Source of the DNA: CAVQYV01 sp963718295 [NCBI: uncultured Methylomirabilota bacterium]
Lineage (GTDB): Bacteria; Methylomirabilota; Methylomirabilia; CAVQYV01
Assembly (NCBI GenBank): GCA_963718295.1
Contig: CAVQYV010000001.1
Coordinates: 31,695 to 95,694, forward strand
DNA: 64,000 nucleotides
Reading direction: 5' to 3'
Part shown: positions 44,214 through 53,902 of the stretch, piece by piece
Numbering within the stretch: the stretch's first letter is position 1
Layout of the letters: each line of letters starts with the position of its first letter
Notes under the pieces: generated by a model
Databases searched by the model: none
Seen by the model: the letters and a program-made list of their open reading frames with translations, nothing else
Told to the model about the DNA's origin: nothing
Translations under genes and position numbers: made by a program

Positions 44214-45602
44214 TCAGCCCACCAGATTGTAGGCTCGAACCCGAAACTCTGCTCCCAACTCCTCCTCGGCGACCCGGCGGCATCTGTTTACATCCACCTC
44301 CGGGTGGTCTATCACCGTGGCGATCACTCTCGGGAGATTTCGTTTCGCCTCCCGGATGAAGGACTTGATCGCTCCGTAAGATTCCTCGCCCCAGGCTGGA
44401 CGGCACAGAGTCTGGTACTTTTCTGCGTCCTCCGCATTCAGGCTTACCGAGATGACATCCACCAGGCCCACCAGCTCCGGGACTATGTTCCTGCCATGAA
44501 TCAGATTTCCCAGGCCATTGGTATTGACTCGCACCTTGACGCCCCTGCTCTTCAGATCTCTCGCCACTTCCTTCACCAACTCCAGGCGCAGCAATGGCTC
44601 CCCATAGCCACAGAAGACCACTTCTTCATAGGCTTCGGCGTCTCTAAGCGCCGACAGGACCTCCCGCAGAGGTGGCTCGTGATCGAGCCTCAGGTCGTGT
44701 CCCATCACGTAGGGGAATTCCTGGCGCTGGCAGAAGGTACAGGCATTGGTGCAACGATTGGTGAGATTGACATAGAGGGAGCGGCGAATGGGGTAGGCGA
44801 TCCCTCCCTTCGCAGCAGCCGCGAGGCCGAAGCAGGCCCGGGCGTTTGCGGAAGTGAAGCGAGCCACATCAGCCACAGTTACGCCCTTGAGCTGTGCCAC
44901 CTCCTGAGCGATGAAAGGGAGGTAGGAAGGCTCATTCCTCTTTCCGCGTAGAGGCTGGGGGGCGAGGTAGGGACAATCGGTCTCCAACAGCAAGCGGTGG
45001 GCAGGGAGCCGGGCTACCACCTCCCGGACCCGGCTGGACTTGGGAAAGGTCACCGGTCCTCCCACCGAGATGGAGAAACCCAGCCGCCACGCCTCTTGAG
45101 CCATCTCCCAGTCTCCCGAAAAACAATGGAGGACGCCGCCCACCTCTTCCGCGTGCTCCTCCCGCAAAATCGCCATGACATCGCTGTGGGCCTCCCGCGA
45201 ATGGATGATCAGGGGGAGCTGGAGCTCCTTCGCCCATCGGATATGTTGGCGGAAGATCTCCTGCTGCGCATCGGGAGGGGAGTGTCGATAATGATAATCC
45301 AGGCCGGTCTCACCGACGGCCACCACGGCCTTCTCCGCCGCCAGGGCGCTCAATTGGTCCCAGATGGCGGCAGTGACCCCTCTCGCCTCATGGGGGTGGA
45401 TGCCGAGGGAAGCATAGAGGAAATCGTGGCGGCTCGCCAGGTCGATCGCCCTCTCGCTCTCCTTCATGTCGGAGCCAATGACGATGATCGCCTCCAGGCC
45501 CGCATCTTGGGCCCTTTTAAGGACCTCCTCCCGATCGGCTGCAAACTCATCCATTCCCAGGTGGGCATGAGTGTCGATGAAGGTCTCTCTGCCCTCCTTC
45601 AT
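44214..45602 (-). CDS. TatD-family nuclease fused to a radical SAM domain (462 aa)
   Basis: Residues 5-265 are a TatD metal-dependent nuclease (FIDTHAHLGMDEF, GIHPHEA, VGETGLDYHY, HSREAHSD and LLLETDCPYL). Residues 275-462 are a radical SAM protein with CTNACTFC as its cluster motif and EVVFCGYGEPLLRLEL and NTNGLGN downstream. TatD-linked radical SAM proteins are known as adjacent genes; here they are one polypeptide. The start at 45602 overlaps the metG stop (ATGA), so a longer frame is rejected. The joint substrate is unknown. Confidence 0.88.
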   Translation of the reverse strand: MKEGRETFIDTHAHLGMDEFAADREEVLKRAQDAGLEAIIVIGSDMKESERAIDLASRHDFLYASLGIHPHEARGVTAAIWDQLSALAAEKAVVAVGETGLDYHYRHSPPDAQQEIFRQHIRWAKELQLPLIIHSREAHSDVMAILREEHAEEVGGVLHCFSGDWEMAQEAWRLGFSISVGGPVTFPKSSRVREVVARLPAHRLLLETDCPYLAPQPLRGKRNEPSYLPFIAQEVAQLKGVTVADVARFTSANARACFGLAAAAKGGIAYPIRRSLYVNLTNRCTNACTFCQRQEFPYVMGHDLRLDHEPPLREVLSALRDAEAYEEVVFCGYGEPLLRLELVKEVARDLKSRGVKVRVNTNGLGNLIHGRNIVPELVGLVDVISVSLNAEDAEKYQTLCRPAWGEESYGAIKSFIREAKRNLPRVIATVIDHPEVDVNRCRRVAEEELGAEFRVRAYNLVG

Positions 45603-47545
45603 TTCACCCTCGTCCCCGGCGGGATGTCCGTCTCCGGCACCGCCAGGACGATCTCCCCCTGGTCCCCGGAGGCCGCCAAGACCATCCCCTGGGATTCGAT
45701 GCCCATCAGCTTGGCCGGCTTCAGGTTGGCGACCACCACCACCTTCTTGCCTATCAGATCCTGGGGGGTGTGGGTCTGGGCAATCCCAGCCAGCAATGTC
45801 CGTATCCCCGTTCCCAGATCGACCCGCAGTTGAATCAACTTTTGGGAGCCCTTGATCGGATCGGCGGATAGGATTTGTCCCACCCGAAGATCCAGCCGGG
45901 AGAACTCCTCGATGCTGATCTGGGATTTGTCTCCTGCTGCCGTCGTCTCCCTCGATTCCGGGGGCGCCGAGGCTTCCTTTGCAGGCTCCACATCTTTCCT
46001 CCTGCCTTCCAAAGTTACCTCTTTCTCCAGACGCGGGAATAGCGCCTCCCCTTTTCTCACCTGGATGGCTCCCTTCCCGCTCCCCCAGCTCCAGGCCTCC
46101 TCCCCGACCCATTCATCCACCCTTCCCGCATGTCCCAATTGCTCCCACATCCTGCGGGCCGTTCCGGGCATGAAGGCGAAGAGGTGGAGAACCACCATCC
46201 TGAGGCCTTCCGCCAATCCGCTCAGGACCCCGTCCAGCTCCGCCACCTTATCCCTCTCCCGGGCCAAGGCCCAAGGGGCCTTGTCGTCCACGAACCGGTT
46301 CAGGTCTTTGATGAAATCCCAGATCCGTCCCAGGGCCCGGTGGAATGCCAGGTCTCTCATCGATTGCAAGACATCCTTCGCCATCTCCTCTGCCTGCTGG
46401 GGAAGGGGTCCGGCTCCCTCTCCCATCTCTGCCAGGGTCCCCCCTCGGTATCTCTCGATCATGGTCAAGACCCGGGAAAAGAGATTCCCCAGATCGTTGG
46501 CCAGATCTCCGTTGATGCGCCCGATCAAGGCCGAACGCGAGAAGTCCCCATCCAGGCCGAAGGGGACCTCCCGCAATACGAAATATCGAAAGGCATCCGT
46601 CCCGAATTCGTCGATCAGCCGGTTCGGATCCACCACATTCCGGACCGACTTGGACATCTTCTTTCCTTCCACCGTCCACCACCCGTGGGCAAAGACCTTC
46701 CCCGGGACCGGGAGGCCGGCGGCCATGAGAAGGGTAGGCCAATAGACGGCGTGGAAGCGGAGGATATCCTTTCCAATGAGATGGACATCGGCCGGCCAAT
46801 ATCGCTTAAACCGTCCCGGGTCCTCCCCGTAGCCAGCAGCGGTCAGGTAGTTGGCCAGGGCATCGATCCACACGTACATGACATGTCGGCTATCTCCGGG
46901 GATGGGGATGCCCCAGGAGAAGGAGGTGCGGCTGATGCTGAGGTCCTTCAGCCCCCCTTTTACGAAGCTCACGATCTCGTTCTTGCGGGTTTCGGGCTGG
47001 ATGAAATCGGGGTGCTTCTCGATGTGATCCAGAAGGGCCCGCTGGTACTTGGACATCCGAAAGAAATAGCTCTCCTCTTTCAGCCGCTCGGTGGGGCGCC
47101 CACAGTCAGGACAGAGGTTTCCCTCCTCCATCTGGCCCTCGGGGACGAAGGTCTCACAGGGGGTGCAGTACCAGCCCTCGTATTCACCCAGGTAGATGTC
47201 CCCGCTTTCCTGGATCCTCTGGAAGAGGAGCTGGACGGCCCGCTTGTGGCGATCCTCGGTGGTGCGGATGAAGTCGTCGTTGGAGATCTCCAGCCGCCCC
47301 CAGAGGGCCTGGAACCGCTCCACCATCCGATCTGCCAGTTGGATCGGCTTCTCCCCCCTATCCTTCGCCGCCCTCTCCACCTTCTGGCCATGCTCATCCG
47401 TGCCCGTGAGAAAAAAGACGTCTCCCCCCCGCAGCCGCATGTAGCGTGCCAGAGCGTCGGCGGCCACCGTAGTATAGGCATGACCCAGATGGGGCTCATC
47501 GTTGACGTAGTAAATGGGGGTGGTCAGATAGTATTTGAAAGCCAT
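45599..47545 (-). CDS. metG: Methionyl-tRNA synthetase
   Basis: The class I signature is HLGH (about residue 20) and the KMSKS loop is present exactly. A zinc-binding knuckle (CTPCETF and CPDCGRP) lies in between, and the C-terminal tRNA-binding domain (DLRVGQILSADPIKG) ends the 648-aa protein. It charges tRNA-Met. It is in the middle of the operon from the MOSC gene down to the TatD fusion, following the PSP1 gene by 20 bp. Confidence 0.98.
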   Translation of the reverse strand: MAFKYYLTTPIYYVNDEPHLGHAYTTVAADALARYMRLRGGDVFFLTGTDEHGQKVERAAKDRGEKPIQLADRMVERFQALWGRLEISNDDFIRTTEDRHKRAVQLLFQRIQESGDIYLGEYEGWYCTPCETFVPEGQMEEGNLCPDCGRPTERLKEESYFFRMSKYQRALLDHIEKHPDFIQPETRKNEIVSFVKGGLKDLSISRTSFSWGIPIPGDSRHVMYVWIDALANYLTAAGYGEDPGRFKRYWPADVHLIGKDILRFHAVYWPTLLMAAGLPVPGKVFAHGWWTVEGKKMSKSVRNVVDPNRLIDEFGTDAFRYFVLREVPFGLDGDFSRSALIGRINGDLANDLGNLFSRVLTMIERYRGGTLAEMGEGAGPLPQQAEEMAKDVLQSMRDLAFHRALGRIWDFIKDLNRFVDDKAPWALARERDKVAELDGVLSGLAEGLRMVVLHLFAFMPGTARRMWEQLGHAGRVDEWVGEEAWSWGSGKGAIQVRKGEALFPRLEKEVTLEGRRKDVEPAKEASAPPESRETTAAGDKSQISIEEFSRLDLRVGQILSADPIKGSQKLIQLRVDLGTGIRTLLAGIAQTHTPQDLIGKKVVVVANLKPAKLMGIESQGMVLAASGDQGEIVLAVPETDIPPGTRVK

Positions 47546-47565
47546 CGCTCTCCTCCCAATCCAAC

Positions 47566-48360
47566 TCAGTACGAAAGTTGATCGGCCGCAAACTCCGCCA
47601 TCGGGCCGGAGTTCAGCTCCACAACCACCCTCCCCTCCAAGATGTTCAGGTGTCTGATTACCCCGGGGCCTTTGGGCGTCTCCACTTTGGTCCCCACCTT
47701 GGGGAGGGTTTTCTTCAATTCCTCATATGTCGTATACTCGTAGGCCAGACAGCACATGAGGCGACCACAGATTCCGGAGATCTTGCCGGGATTCAGGGAG
47801 AGATTCTGTTCCTTCGCCATGCGAATCGATACCGGCTCGAATTCATACAGGAAATCGCGACAACAGACAGATCGGCCACAGCAGCCTAAACCTCCCATCC
47901 GCTTCGCCTGATCTCTCACCCCGATCTGTCTCACCTCGATGCGGGTCCTGAATTCCTTCACCAGATCCCTCACCAACTCGCGAAAGTCGACCCGGGACTC
48001 GGAGACGAAATAGAATATGATCTTGGTGCCGTCGAAGCTGAAGCGCACATCCACTAACTTCATGGGAAGCTCGCGGCTTCTGATCTTGTCGACGCAAAAT
48101 TGGAAGGCCTCTCGCTCCTTCAAACGAAAGTATTGCTCTTGTTCCAACTCCGCATCGGTGGCCTTGCGGAGCACGGGCTTCAGGGCCTTCTTGGTCCTCT
48201 CCTCCGGAATCCACCTGGGCTTGCTCACCACCCAGCCTAATTCCACCCCCTGCTCAGTCTCCACAATGACCGCCTCACCCTTACCCAGCTCTATCTGCTT
48301 GGGGTCAAAATCAAAGTGTTTACCGAATTCCTCAAATTTGATCTTCACGATATTCGGCAC
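47566..48360 (-). CDS. PSP1-domain protein, RicT/YaaT-like (264 aa)
   Basis: The PSP1 domain covers about residues 60-180, with VDVRFSFDGTKIIFYFVSESRVDFRELV and a cysteine-rich stretch GGLGCCGRSVCCRDFL and GRLMCCLAYEY. In Bacillus RicT binds iron-sulfur clusters and RNase Y; the same cysteines are present here. GTG is the start codon, with GAAGGGAT before it. The first 29 bases overlap the 3' end of holB. The holB-PSP1-metG order is common in this type of bacterium. Confidence 0.88.
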   Translation of the reverse strand: MPNIVKIKFEEFGKHFDFDPKQIELGKGEAVIVETEQGVELGWVVSKPRWIPEERTKKALKPVLRKATDAELEQEQYFRLKEREAFQFCVDKIRSRELPMKLVDVRFSFDGTKIIFYFVSESRVDFRELVRDLVKEFRTRIEVRQIGVRDQAKRMGGLGCCGRSVCCRDFLYEFEPVSIRMAKEQNLSLNPGKISGICGRLMCCLAYEYTTYEELKKTLPKVGTKVETPKGPGVIRHLNILEGRVVVELNSGPMAEFAADQLSY

Positions 48361-49363
48361 AAATAATCCCTTCCCTCTCCTGGAGGGCTCTCCTCATGCG
48401 AATCCACATATTCTCCAGGGATAATCGGGCGTTGGCATACCGGGCCAGCCCCCGAGTTGTCTCTTGGACGATCTCAAAGAACTGACTCAGGACTCCAGGA
48501 GGAAAAAGGTTCGCCTCCTCCCGGACCCTGTCCGCCAGATCGAAATTCACCAAAAGCCCCTCCCTCTGAGTGCTCTGATAGGCCTTCAGGTCTCGAACCC
48601 AGATCGTGAGGCACTCCATCCTTTCCGATAACCGATCCTTCTCCTTGGCCCATGCCTCCGCCAGATCCAGGATGACGCTGGTCCTTCCCCGGAGGGCGGC
48701 GGAGTGATCCCTCAGCACCTCGCCTCGCAGGCGGAAGAGCGCTTCGGGATCCTTCCCCAGGGCGCGCCCCAAACTGCCTCCGGAAAGGGAGGCAATGTAG
48801 TGGGACATCTCGGAACCCCAGGATCGGGTCTTCATCAGATACAAGGCCACCTCTTCGGTGGCGAGGGCATTGAACCGAACCCGCTGCGTCCGGGAGAGGA
48901 TGGTGGGAAGGAGGGAATAGGGGCTAGAGGTAATCAGTATGAGCAGGGCATTGGGAGTCGGCTCCTCCAGGGTCTTCAGGAGGGCATTCTCACATGCCTC
49001 CGACATCCTTTCCGCCTGATCGAAGATGTAAACCTTCTTCCGACCTTCATAGGGTTTCAGGGATAGATCTCTCTGAGCCTCGCGGGCCTGTTCGATCTTG
49101 AGGGAAGTCCCCTCGGGCTCGATGAGGTTCACATCGGGATGGATCCCCTTATCCACCTTCCGGCATGGGATGCAGGAATCGCAGCAGTCGCTCCCAGCGC
49201 CCCCATCACAATTGAGGGCCTTGGCCAGATTGAGGGCGACCAGCTTCTTTCCGATCCCCTCAGGGCCAACGAAAAGGTAGGTGGAAGGGACGCGTCCCCG
49301 CTCTATTGCCCTCTGCAAGATCGAGATCGGCCGTTTGTGGCCCAAGATATCCTGAAAAGACAT
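48332..49363 (-). CDS. holB: DNA polymerase III subunit delta' (HolB)
   Basis: This is an AAA+ clamp-loader subunit. The P-loop region GPEGIGKK is at about residue 32, zinc cysteines are CDGGAGSDCCDSCIPC, and the sensor-1 stretch ITSSPYSLLPTILSRTQ is present. The C-terminal collar domain is seen to residue 343. It follows the thymidylate kinase gene by five bases, as in many bacteria, where tmk and holB are neighbours. Confidence 0.95.
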   Translation of the reverse strand: MSFQDILGHKRPISILQRAIERGRVPSTYLFVGPEGIGKKLVALNLAKALNCDGGAGSDCCDSCIPCRKVDKGIHPDVNLIEPEGTSLKIEQAREAQRDLSLKPYEGRKKVYIFDQAERMSEACENALLKTLEEPTPNALLILITSSPYSLLPTILSRTQRVRFNALATEEVALYLMKTRSWGSEMSHYIASLSGGSLGRALGKDPEALFRLRGEVLRDHSAALRGRTSVILDLAEAWAKEKDRLSERMECLTIWVRDLKAYQSTQREGLLVNFDLADRVREEANLFPPGVLSQFFEIVQETTRGLARYANARLSLENMWIRMRRALQEREGIICAEYREDQI

Positions 49364-49368
49364 GGTCC

Positions 49369-50019
49369 TTATCCATTCCTGCGGGATGATGAGGAAGCGG
49401 AGGAAAGAAATGGGTGAAGATAGCCCTGCATCTCCTCTGCAATCTGGGAGGCTTCCCTTCGGGCAGAGACCACTAAGATTCGCCTCGGATTGCGGGCCGC
49501 TATCTTGAGATAGCCCACTCTCACCCGCTCATGAAAGGCGAGGTCTTCACTCTCCAGTCGATCCTGCTCCCGCCGGGAAATCCTCGCCAGGCCCTCCTTC
49601 GCATCCAGGTCCAAAAGAAAGGTCAGGTCGGGGACGGCATCGCCCACTGCTGCCCGGTTCATCTGGTCAATCATCTCCACGTCCAGTCCCCGCCCATATC
49701 CCTGGTAGGCCGCCGTGGCATCCAGGTAGCGATCACAGAGCACGATCCAGCCCTCTTGCAGGGAGGGCCTGATCACCTCTTCCACCAGTTGACCCCGGGA
49801 GCCCAGGTAGAGAAAAAGCTCCGCCAGGGCGAAGATCTTCACTCCATCCGCCCTCAATAGGAGATCCCTCACCCTCTCGCCTAACTCCGTTCCCCCCGGC
49901 TCGCGGACCATCCTCACCTTCCTGCCCATCCCCTCCAGATAGTCCGCCAGGAGGTGCGCCTGGGTGCTCTTGCCCGATCCCTCCCCTCCTTCCAGGCTGA
50001 TCAGCAATCCCTTCTCCAA
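49369..50019 (-). CDS. tmk: Thymidylate kinase
   Basis: The P-loop is GGEGSGKST (about residues 11-19), followed by MVREPGGTELGE and CDRYLDATAAYQGYG, the DRY/H motif. The LID has arginines after ISRREQDRLE. The enzyme makes dTDP from dTMP. A TTG codon serves as start, preceded by GGGGGAGGG inside the end of the upstream gene. 216 aa is normal. Confidence 0.97.
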   Translation of the reverse strand: MEKGLLISLEGGEGSGKSTQAHLLADYLEGMGRKVRMVREPGGTELGERVRDLLLRADGVKIFALAELFLYLGSRGQLVEEVIRPSLQEGWIVLCDRYLDATAAYQGYGRGLDVEMIDQMNRAAVGDAVPDLTFLLDLDAKEGLARISRREQDRLESEDLAFHERVRVGYLKIAARNPRRILVVSARREASQIAEEMQGYLHPFLSSASSSSRRNG

Positions 50020-50020
50020 C

Positions 50021-50854
50021 TCAGTGCCCTCCCCCGGGAGGCCGGGAGGCTTTCTTTCTCTTATCGAGTATGGAGCCGGCCGCCCGGGAGACCACGGTGG
50101 GGATATTTCTGTTTTTCGTAAGACCTGAAAGTTCCCGATCTGATAATCGTGGCATGCCCAGCCCCAGGGAGACCGAAACCGGAGTCTTGGGATTATGAAG
50201 CAGATTCAGTACCACTGCCTTGTTGAAACGATATTTTCGATTGGAGCCGATCACCCGGAGGACCTTCTCGGACACATCCTGCATCTGGCTGATCTGCACG
50301 ATCTCTGCATCTGTGATCCGGGGCGATGTGATCACCTCCAGGGCAATCATCTCGTTGGCATCCCGCACCAAGATCATCCGGACCTCCTTATTCCCTTTCT
50401 TGGCGAGTGCCAACCGCTGCCCTGTGGATAGCTCCTTGATCATTCGATAGAGATCTACCTTCTTCTCCTTCTTCTCCTTCTCTCCGGCCTCCCTCAGGCT
50501 GATGGCTTCCATCAGTTTCTCTATCACATCCTTGATCCCGGAGCCCAAATAGGGATTGGCCAGGAGCGCCCGGCAGATCCTGGGGGACCTCTCCATGAGT
50601 GCCCGGCGACGAGTGACAGCTCCCGCTATCGACGGACTTCCATTCTCCGCCACATAGCAGATGGTTTCTATGGAGACTTTCGGGTGTTCCAGGACTGCAA
50701 CGCATAGCTCCTCATCGCCCAGGAACCGTCGGGCGATGCTGTCCAGGAGCTTCTCCGTCGCCTGCTGGCTCCGTGCCAGGGCCAGAAGCCCGTCCCGGGG
50801 CAGATCTTTCAGTACTTTCTCTATGATTGCCTCTTCAGTCAGCTCGAATCCCAA
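50021..50854 (-). CDS. Conserved helical protein of unknown function in the tmk-selA cluster (277 aa)
   Basis: The protein is all-alpha with repeated motifs such as VLEHPKVSIETICYVAENGS, VLRVIGSNRKYRFNKAVVLNLL and LHNPKTPVSVSL, resembling HEAT/leucine-rich-variant repeats with Asn-Pro-Lys-Thr turns. A Lys/Glu-rich linker (GEKEKKEKKVD) separates two halves. I know no assigned function. The start is a TTG with AAGGGG nine bases before it, overlapping the selA stop region. Its constant position between selA and tmk would suggest a nucleic-acid or replication link. Confidence 0.75.
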   Translation of the reverse strand: MGFELTEEAIIEKVLKDLPRDGLLALARSQQATEKLLDSIARRFLGDEELCVAVLEHPKVSIETICYVAENGSPSIAGAVTRRRALMERSPRICRALLANPYLGSGIKDVIEKLMEAISLREAGEKEKKEKKVDLYRMIKELSTGQRLALAKKGNKEVRMILVRDANEMIALEVITSPRITDAEIVQISQMQDVSEKVLRVIGSNRKYRFNKAVVLNLLHNPKTPVSVSLGLGMPRLSDRELSGLTKNRNIPTVVSRAAGSILDKRKKASRPPGGGH

Positions 50855-50855
50855 C

Positions 50856-52268
50856 TCAGCTCAACCCCTTTTCCGCCAGATCGCACAACCGCGCCCCGAT
50901 CATCCCCAGCTCCTCTTCCCTCACTGTCAGCATGTCCAGGAGGAGGCTTCCCTTCCTGATCCTTGCCAGGATAGGAGGATCACCACCCCTCAACTCCTCC
51001 TCCAGCGATTGGGCCGATACCAGGCGAGGCCTCAGGATCACCCATCGGGTAGGAATAGAAACCCCTGGAAGCGAGCCTCCCCCTGCCTCCGCTTGTCCTT
51101 CCTGGATCTCGGGATCGAAGGCCCCGCGCGCTTTCAAACCCATTCCCTCTATGAACCTCTGCGCCCTTTCTTGTATCAGCTCGATCGGTGTGGTGAGGAC
51201 GGAGAGGACCGGGATCTCTTTTTGCACTTCCTTGCCCTCCAGATAAATTCTCAGGGTCGCCTCGAGGCAGGCCAGGCTCAGCTTGTCCAGACGCAGCGCC
51301 CTGGCCAGAGGGTTTCTTGCCAGCCTCTGAACCAGGTCTTTCCTCCCCAATATCAGACCCGCCTGAGGGCCACCCAAGAGCTTATCCCCGGAGAAGCAGA
51401 CGAGGTCCGCTCCTTCCCTCAGGCTCTCTTTGGCCAAAGGCTCTCGGGGCAATCCGTACCCGGAGAGATCCACCATCGCCCCGCTCCCCAGATCTTCCGC
51501 CACGGGAATCCCAAAACGCCTCCCCAATTGGGCCAGCTCCTCCACCGAACAGGCAGCCGTGAACCCAAGGAGGCGAAAATTGCTGGGATGAACCTTGAGC
51601 AGGAGGGCGGTCTGCGGCGAGATGGCCGCCTCATAGTCAAAGAGGTAGGCCTTGTTGGTGGTCCCCACCTCCACCAGGCTTGCCCCTCCCTTTCTCATGA
51701 CCTCGGGAAGCCGAAAAGAGCCCCCGATCTCCACCAACTCCCCCCGCGATACGATCACTTCTTTTCCTTCTGCCAGGGTGTTCAGGATGAGAAGGAGGGC
51801 AGCGGCATTGTTGTTTACCACCAAGGAGGCCTCTGCGCCTGTCAGATCGTGCAACAAGGAAGAAAGGTGCATCTGCCGATCGCCTCGCATATCCCGCTTT
51901 AGATCGTATTCCAAGTTGCAGTAATTCTGGGCTACCTCCCGGACCCTTTCCATCGCCCGGGGAGACAAGAGGGCTCTTCCCAGGTTGGTATGCAGGACTA
52001 CCCCCGTGGCATTGATCACCCGGTGAAGCGTGGTAAAGAGGCGGCGATGGAAGGCCTCATAGATCTCCTGAGAAAGCAACTCTTCCTCCGGGGCCTCTGA
52101 CCTTCCCCCTTCGAGGATCTCCTGCCTTTTTTGCTCCAGGACGTCCCGCACGCATTCCACCAACAAAGATCGGGGGTACGCGCTTTGCAAGTCTCGCAGG
52201 GCGGCAAAGCCCAATGCTTCATCCACCGAGGGGAGGGACCGCAGCAGTTCTTGTTTAACTGCTTCCAT
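50856..52268 (-). CDS. selA: L-seryl-tRNA(Sec) selenium transferase
   Basis: This is a PLP enzyme converting Ser-tRNA(Sec) to Sec-tRNA(Sec). Conserved pieces are the HTNLGRALLS segment, VNNNAAALLLILN, and the PLP lysine in CFSGDKLLGGPQAG. The 470-aa length is normal. It shows that the organism makes selenoproteins. No selB, selD or recognisable selenoprotein gene is in this window. The ATG overlaps the stop of the upstream MOSC gene (TGATG). Confidence 0.95.
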   Translation of the reverse strand: MEAVKQELLRSLPSVDEALGFAALRDLQSAYPRSLLVECVRDVLEQKRQEILEGGRSEAPEEELLSQEIYEAFHRRLFTTLHRVINATGVVLHTNLGRALLSPRAMERVREVAQNYCNLEYDLKRDMRGDRQMHLSSLLHDLTGAEASLVVNNNAAALLLILNTLAEGKEVIVSRGELVEIGGSFRLPEVMRKGGASLVEVGTTNKAYLFDYEAAISPQTALLLKVHPSNFRLLGFTAACSVEELAQLGRRFGIPVAEDLGSGAMVDLSGYGLPREPLAKESLREGADLVCFSGDKLLGGPQAGLILGRKDLVQRLARNPLARALRLDKLSLACLEATLRIYLEGKEVQKEIPVLSVLTTPIELIQERAQRFIEGMGLKARGAFDPEIQEGQAEAGGGSLPGVSIPTRWVILRPRLVSAQSLEEELRGGDPPILARIRKGSLLLDMLTVREEELGMIGARLCDLAEKGLS

Positions 52269-52729
52269 CACCCTTGCCCATCTGATTCCCCCGCCATCTC
52301 GATGGGATCCCCGGGGAGGATCTTCCCTCCCTGCAAGATCTTGACAAAGATGCCCTCCCTGGGCATCACGCAGTCTCCGGCCTGGTAATAGATGGCGCAG
52401 CGATCGTGGCACACCTTACCGATCTGGGTCACCTCAACCCGCACCTGCTTCTCCTTTCCCAGGATGAGGCGGGTGCCAATGGGCAGACTCAGGAGATTTA
52501 GCCCCTGGGTGGTGAGATTCTCTCCGAAATCCCCAGGCCCCACATCCAGTCCCTGGGCACGCATCTTTTCGATGCTCTCGATCGCCAGTAGGCTGACCTG
52601 GCGGTGCCAGTCCCCGGCATGGGCATCGCCTTCGATGCCGTAATTCTCCAAAAGCTGGGCCTCCTGCACATTACCCTTCCGAGTGCCCTTTTCCGAGCTG
52701 ACCGAAACTGCGACAATATGACCTTTCAT
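52268..52729 (-). CDS. MOSC-domain protein (153 aa)
   Basis: The MOSC domain (sulfur-carrier domain of molybdenum cofactor sulfurases) is seen in EGDAHAGDWHRQVSLLA, FGENLTTQGL and the conserved Cys stretch GKVCHDRCAIYY (about residues 108-119). Single-domain MOSC proteins are thought to handle sulfur or molybdenum cofactor. The start at 52729 has GGGAGG. It opens the selA-tmk-metG operon. Confidence 0.88.
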   Translation of the reverse strand: MKGHIVAVSVSSEKGTRKGNVQEAQLLENYGIEGDAHAGDWHRQVSLLAIESIEKMRAQGLDVGPGDFGENLTTQGLNLLSLPIGTRLILGKEKQVRVEVTQIGKVCHDRCAIYYQAGDCVMPREGIFVKILQGGKILPGDPIEMAGESDGQG

Positions 52730-52954
52730 CTTTGCCTCCCTGAAGGCCAAATCCCCAAAAATCTATCCTTCATTAGCACAGAGTTCCCAAAAATTCAAGG
52801 CAATTGCAGGCCCTCATCGCCATGACGCCTCCATTTCCCCATCCCGCAGGTGGCGATACAAGCCACACTATTCCCTTGACGAAAGCCCTCCCTTCTGCTA
52901 CTGGGACGAGGACAGGGATGACTTACTACCAGGGGCAACAGGAGGCAAGAACGG

Positions 52955-53902
52955 ATGGCTGCCTATGCGGTGATTGATCTGGGATCGAACACGGTCCGCC
53001 TCCTCATTGCGGAGGCAAAAGCTCATTCTCCTTCCCGCTTCGAGATCCTCTTTCAGGGCCAGGAGATCACCCGTTTGGGCGAGGGTCTCTCTCAGGGGCG
53101 AGAGATCGGGGAGGCAGCGGCAAAAAGGACCCTGGACCTTCTGGGCCGCTATCGGGAGGTCATCGCCCGCTATCTCCCCGTTCGTCTGGAGGTGGTGGGC
53201 ACCGCAGCGCTCAGGGAGGCAAGAAATGCCAAGGACATCCTCCGCCAAGTCGAGCAGTCGTTGGGATGGAGGATACGCATCCTGAGCCCCGGGGAAGAGG
53301 CCTATCTCACCCTTCTCGGTGTCCGATCCGGACCGATCCAGCTGCCGGAGCTATGGATGCTCCTCGACATCGGGGGCTCCTCCACCGAGCTGGCCCAGGC
53401 CCAACGGCTTCAAATGGAGCGGACGATCAGCCTCCCCTGGGGGGCGGTAGGGATTCATGAGGAATTCATCCATGAGGATCCCCCTGTCCCCGAGGCGATG
53501 GAGGCCCTCTTCGCCTCCCTCCGCCGACGCCTTGGGCCTCCCCTCTCTTGCTTTCTCCCTCTGGGCGATCATCTCCTGGTTGGCACCGCTGGCACGATCA
53601 CCACCTTGGCCGCCATCCATCTGGGATTGAAAGAATATGACCCGGGGCTTGTCAACGGGCTTTCTTTGACCCAAATCCAGATCCAAAAGATCTTCGATCA
53701 CCTCCGTCAGATGCCGCTGGCTCAGCGGGGGGAGGTTCCTGGCCTGGAGGTCCGGCGTGCCGATATCATCGTTGCCGGGACCGCCATATTGCTGGTCGCC
53801 ATGGAGGTCCTCCGCAGAGATCGGATCGTGATCTCCGATGGCGGTCTTCAAGAGGGAATCCTGGTGAGCCTCCTGGGAAGCATCCTGGGAAGCAGGGGTT
53901 GA
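52955..53902 (+). CDS. Ppx/GppA phosphatase family protein (315 aa)
   Basis: VIDLGSNTVRLLIAE is the actin-like ATPase phosphate-1 motif and LLDIGGSSTELA the phosphate-2 motif. GTAALREARNAKDI is a typical loop. The length of 315 aa matches the short exopolyphosphatase/pppGpp phosphatase form lacking the C-terminal HD-like domain. It hydrolyses polyphosphate or pppGpp. AGGAGG precedes the ATG. Confidence 0.92.
   Translation: MAAYAVIDLGSNTVRLLIAEAKAHSPSRFEILFQGQEITRLGEGLSQGREIGEAAAKRTLDLLGRYREVIARYLPVRLEVVGTAALREARNAKDILRQVEQSLGWRIRILSPGEEAYLTLLGVRSGPIQLPELWMLLDIGGSSTELAQAQRLQMERTISLPWGAVGIHEEFIHEDPPVPEAMEALFASLRRRLGPPLSCFLPLGDHLLVGTAGTITTLAAIHLGLKEYDPGLVNGLSLTQIQIQKIFDHLRQMPLAQRGEVPGLEVRRADIIVAGTAILLVAMEVLRRDRIVISDGGLQEGILVSLLGSILGSRG

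Noticed and set aside
44178-46112. A 632-codon version of the TatD fusion starting at 46112
   Set aside because: The extra N-terminus is a shadow of metG in another frame; the real start overlaps the metG stop.
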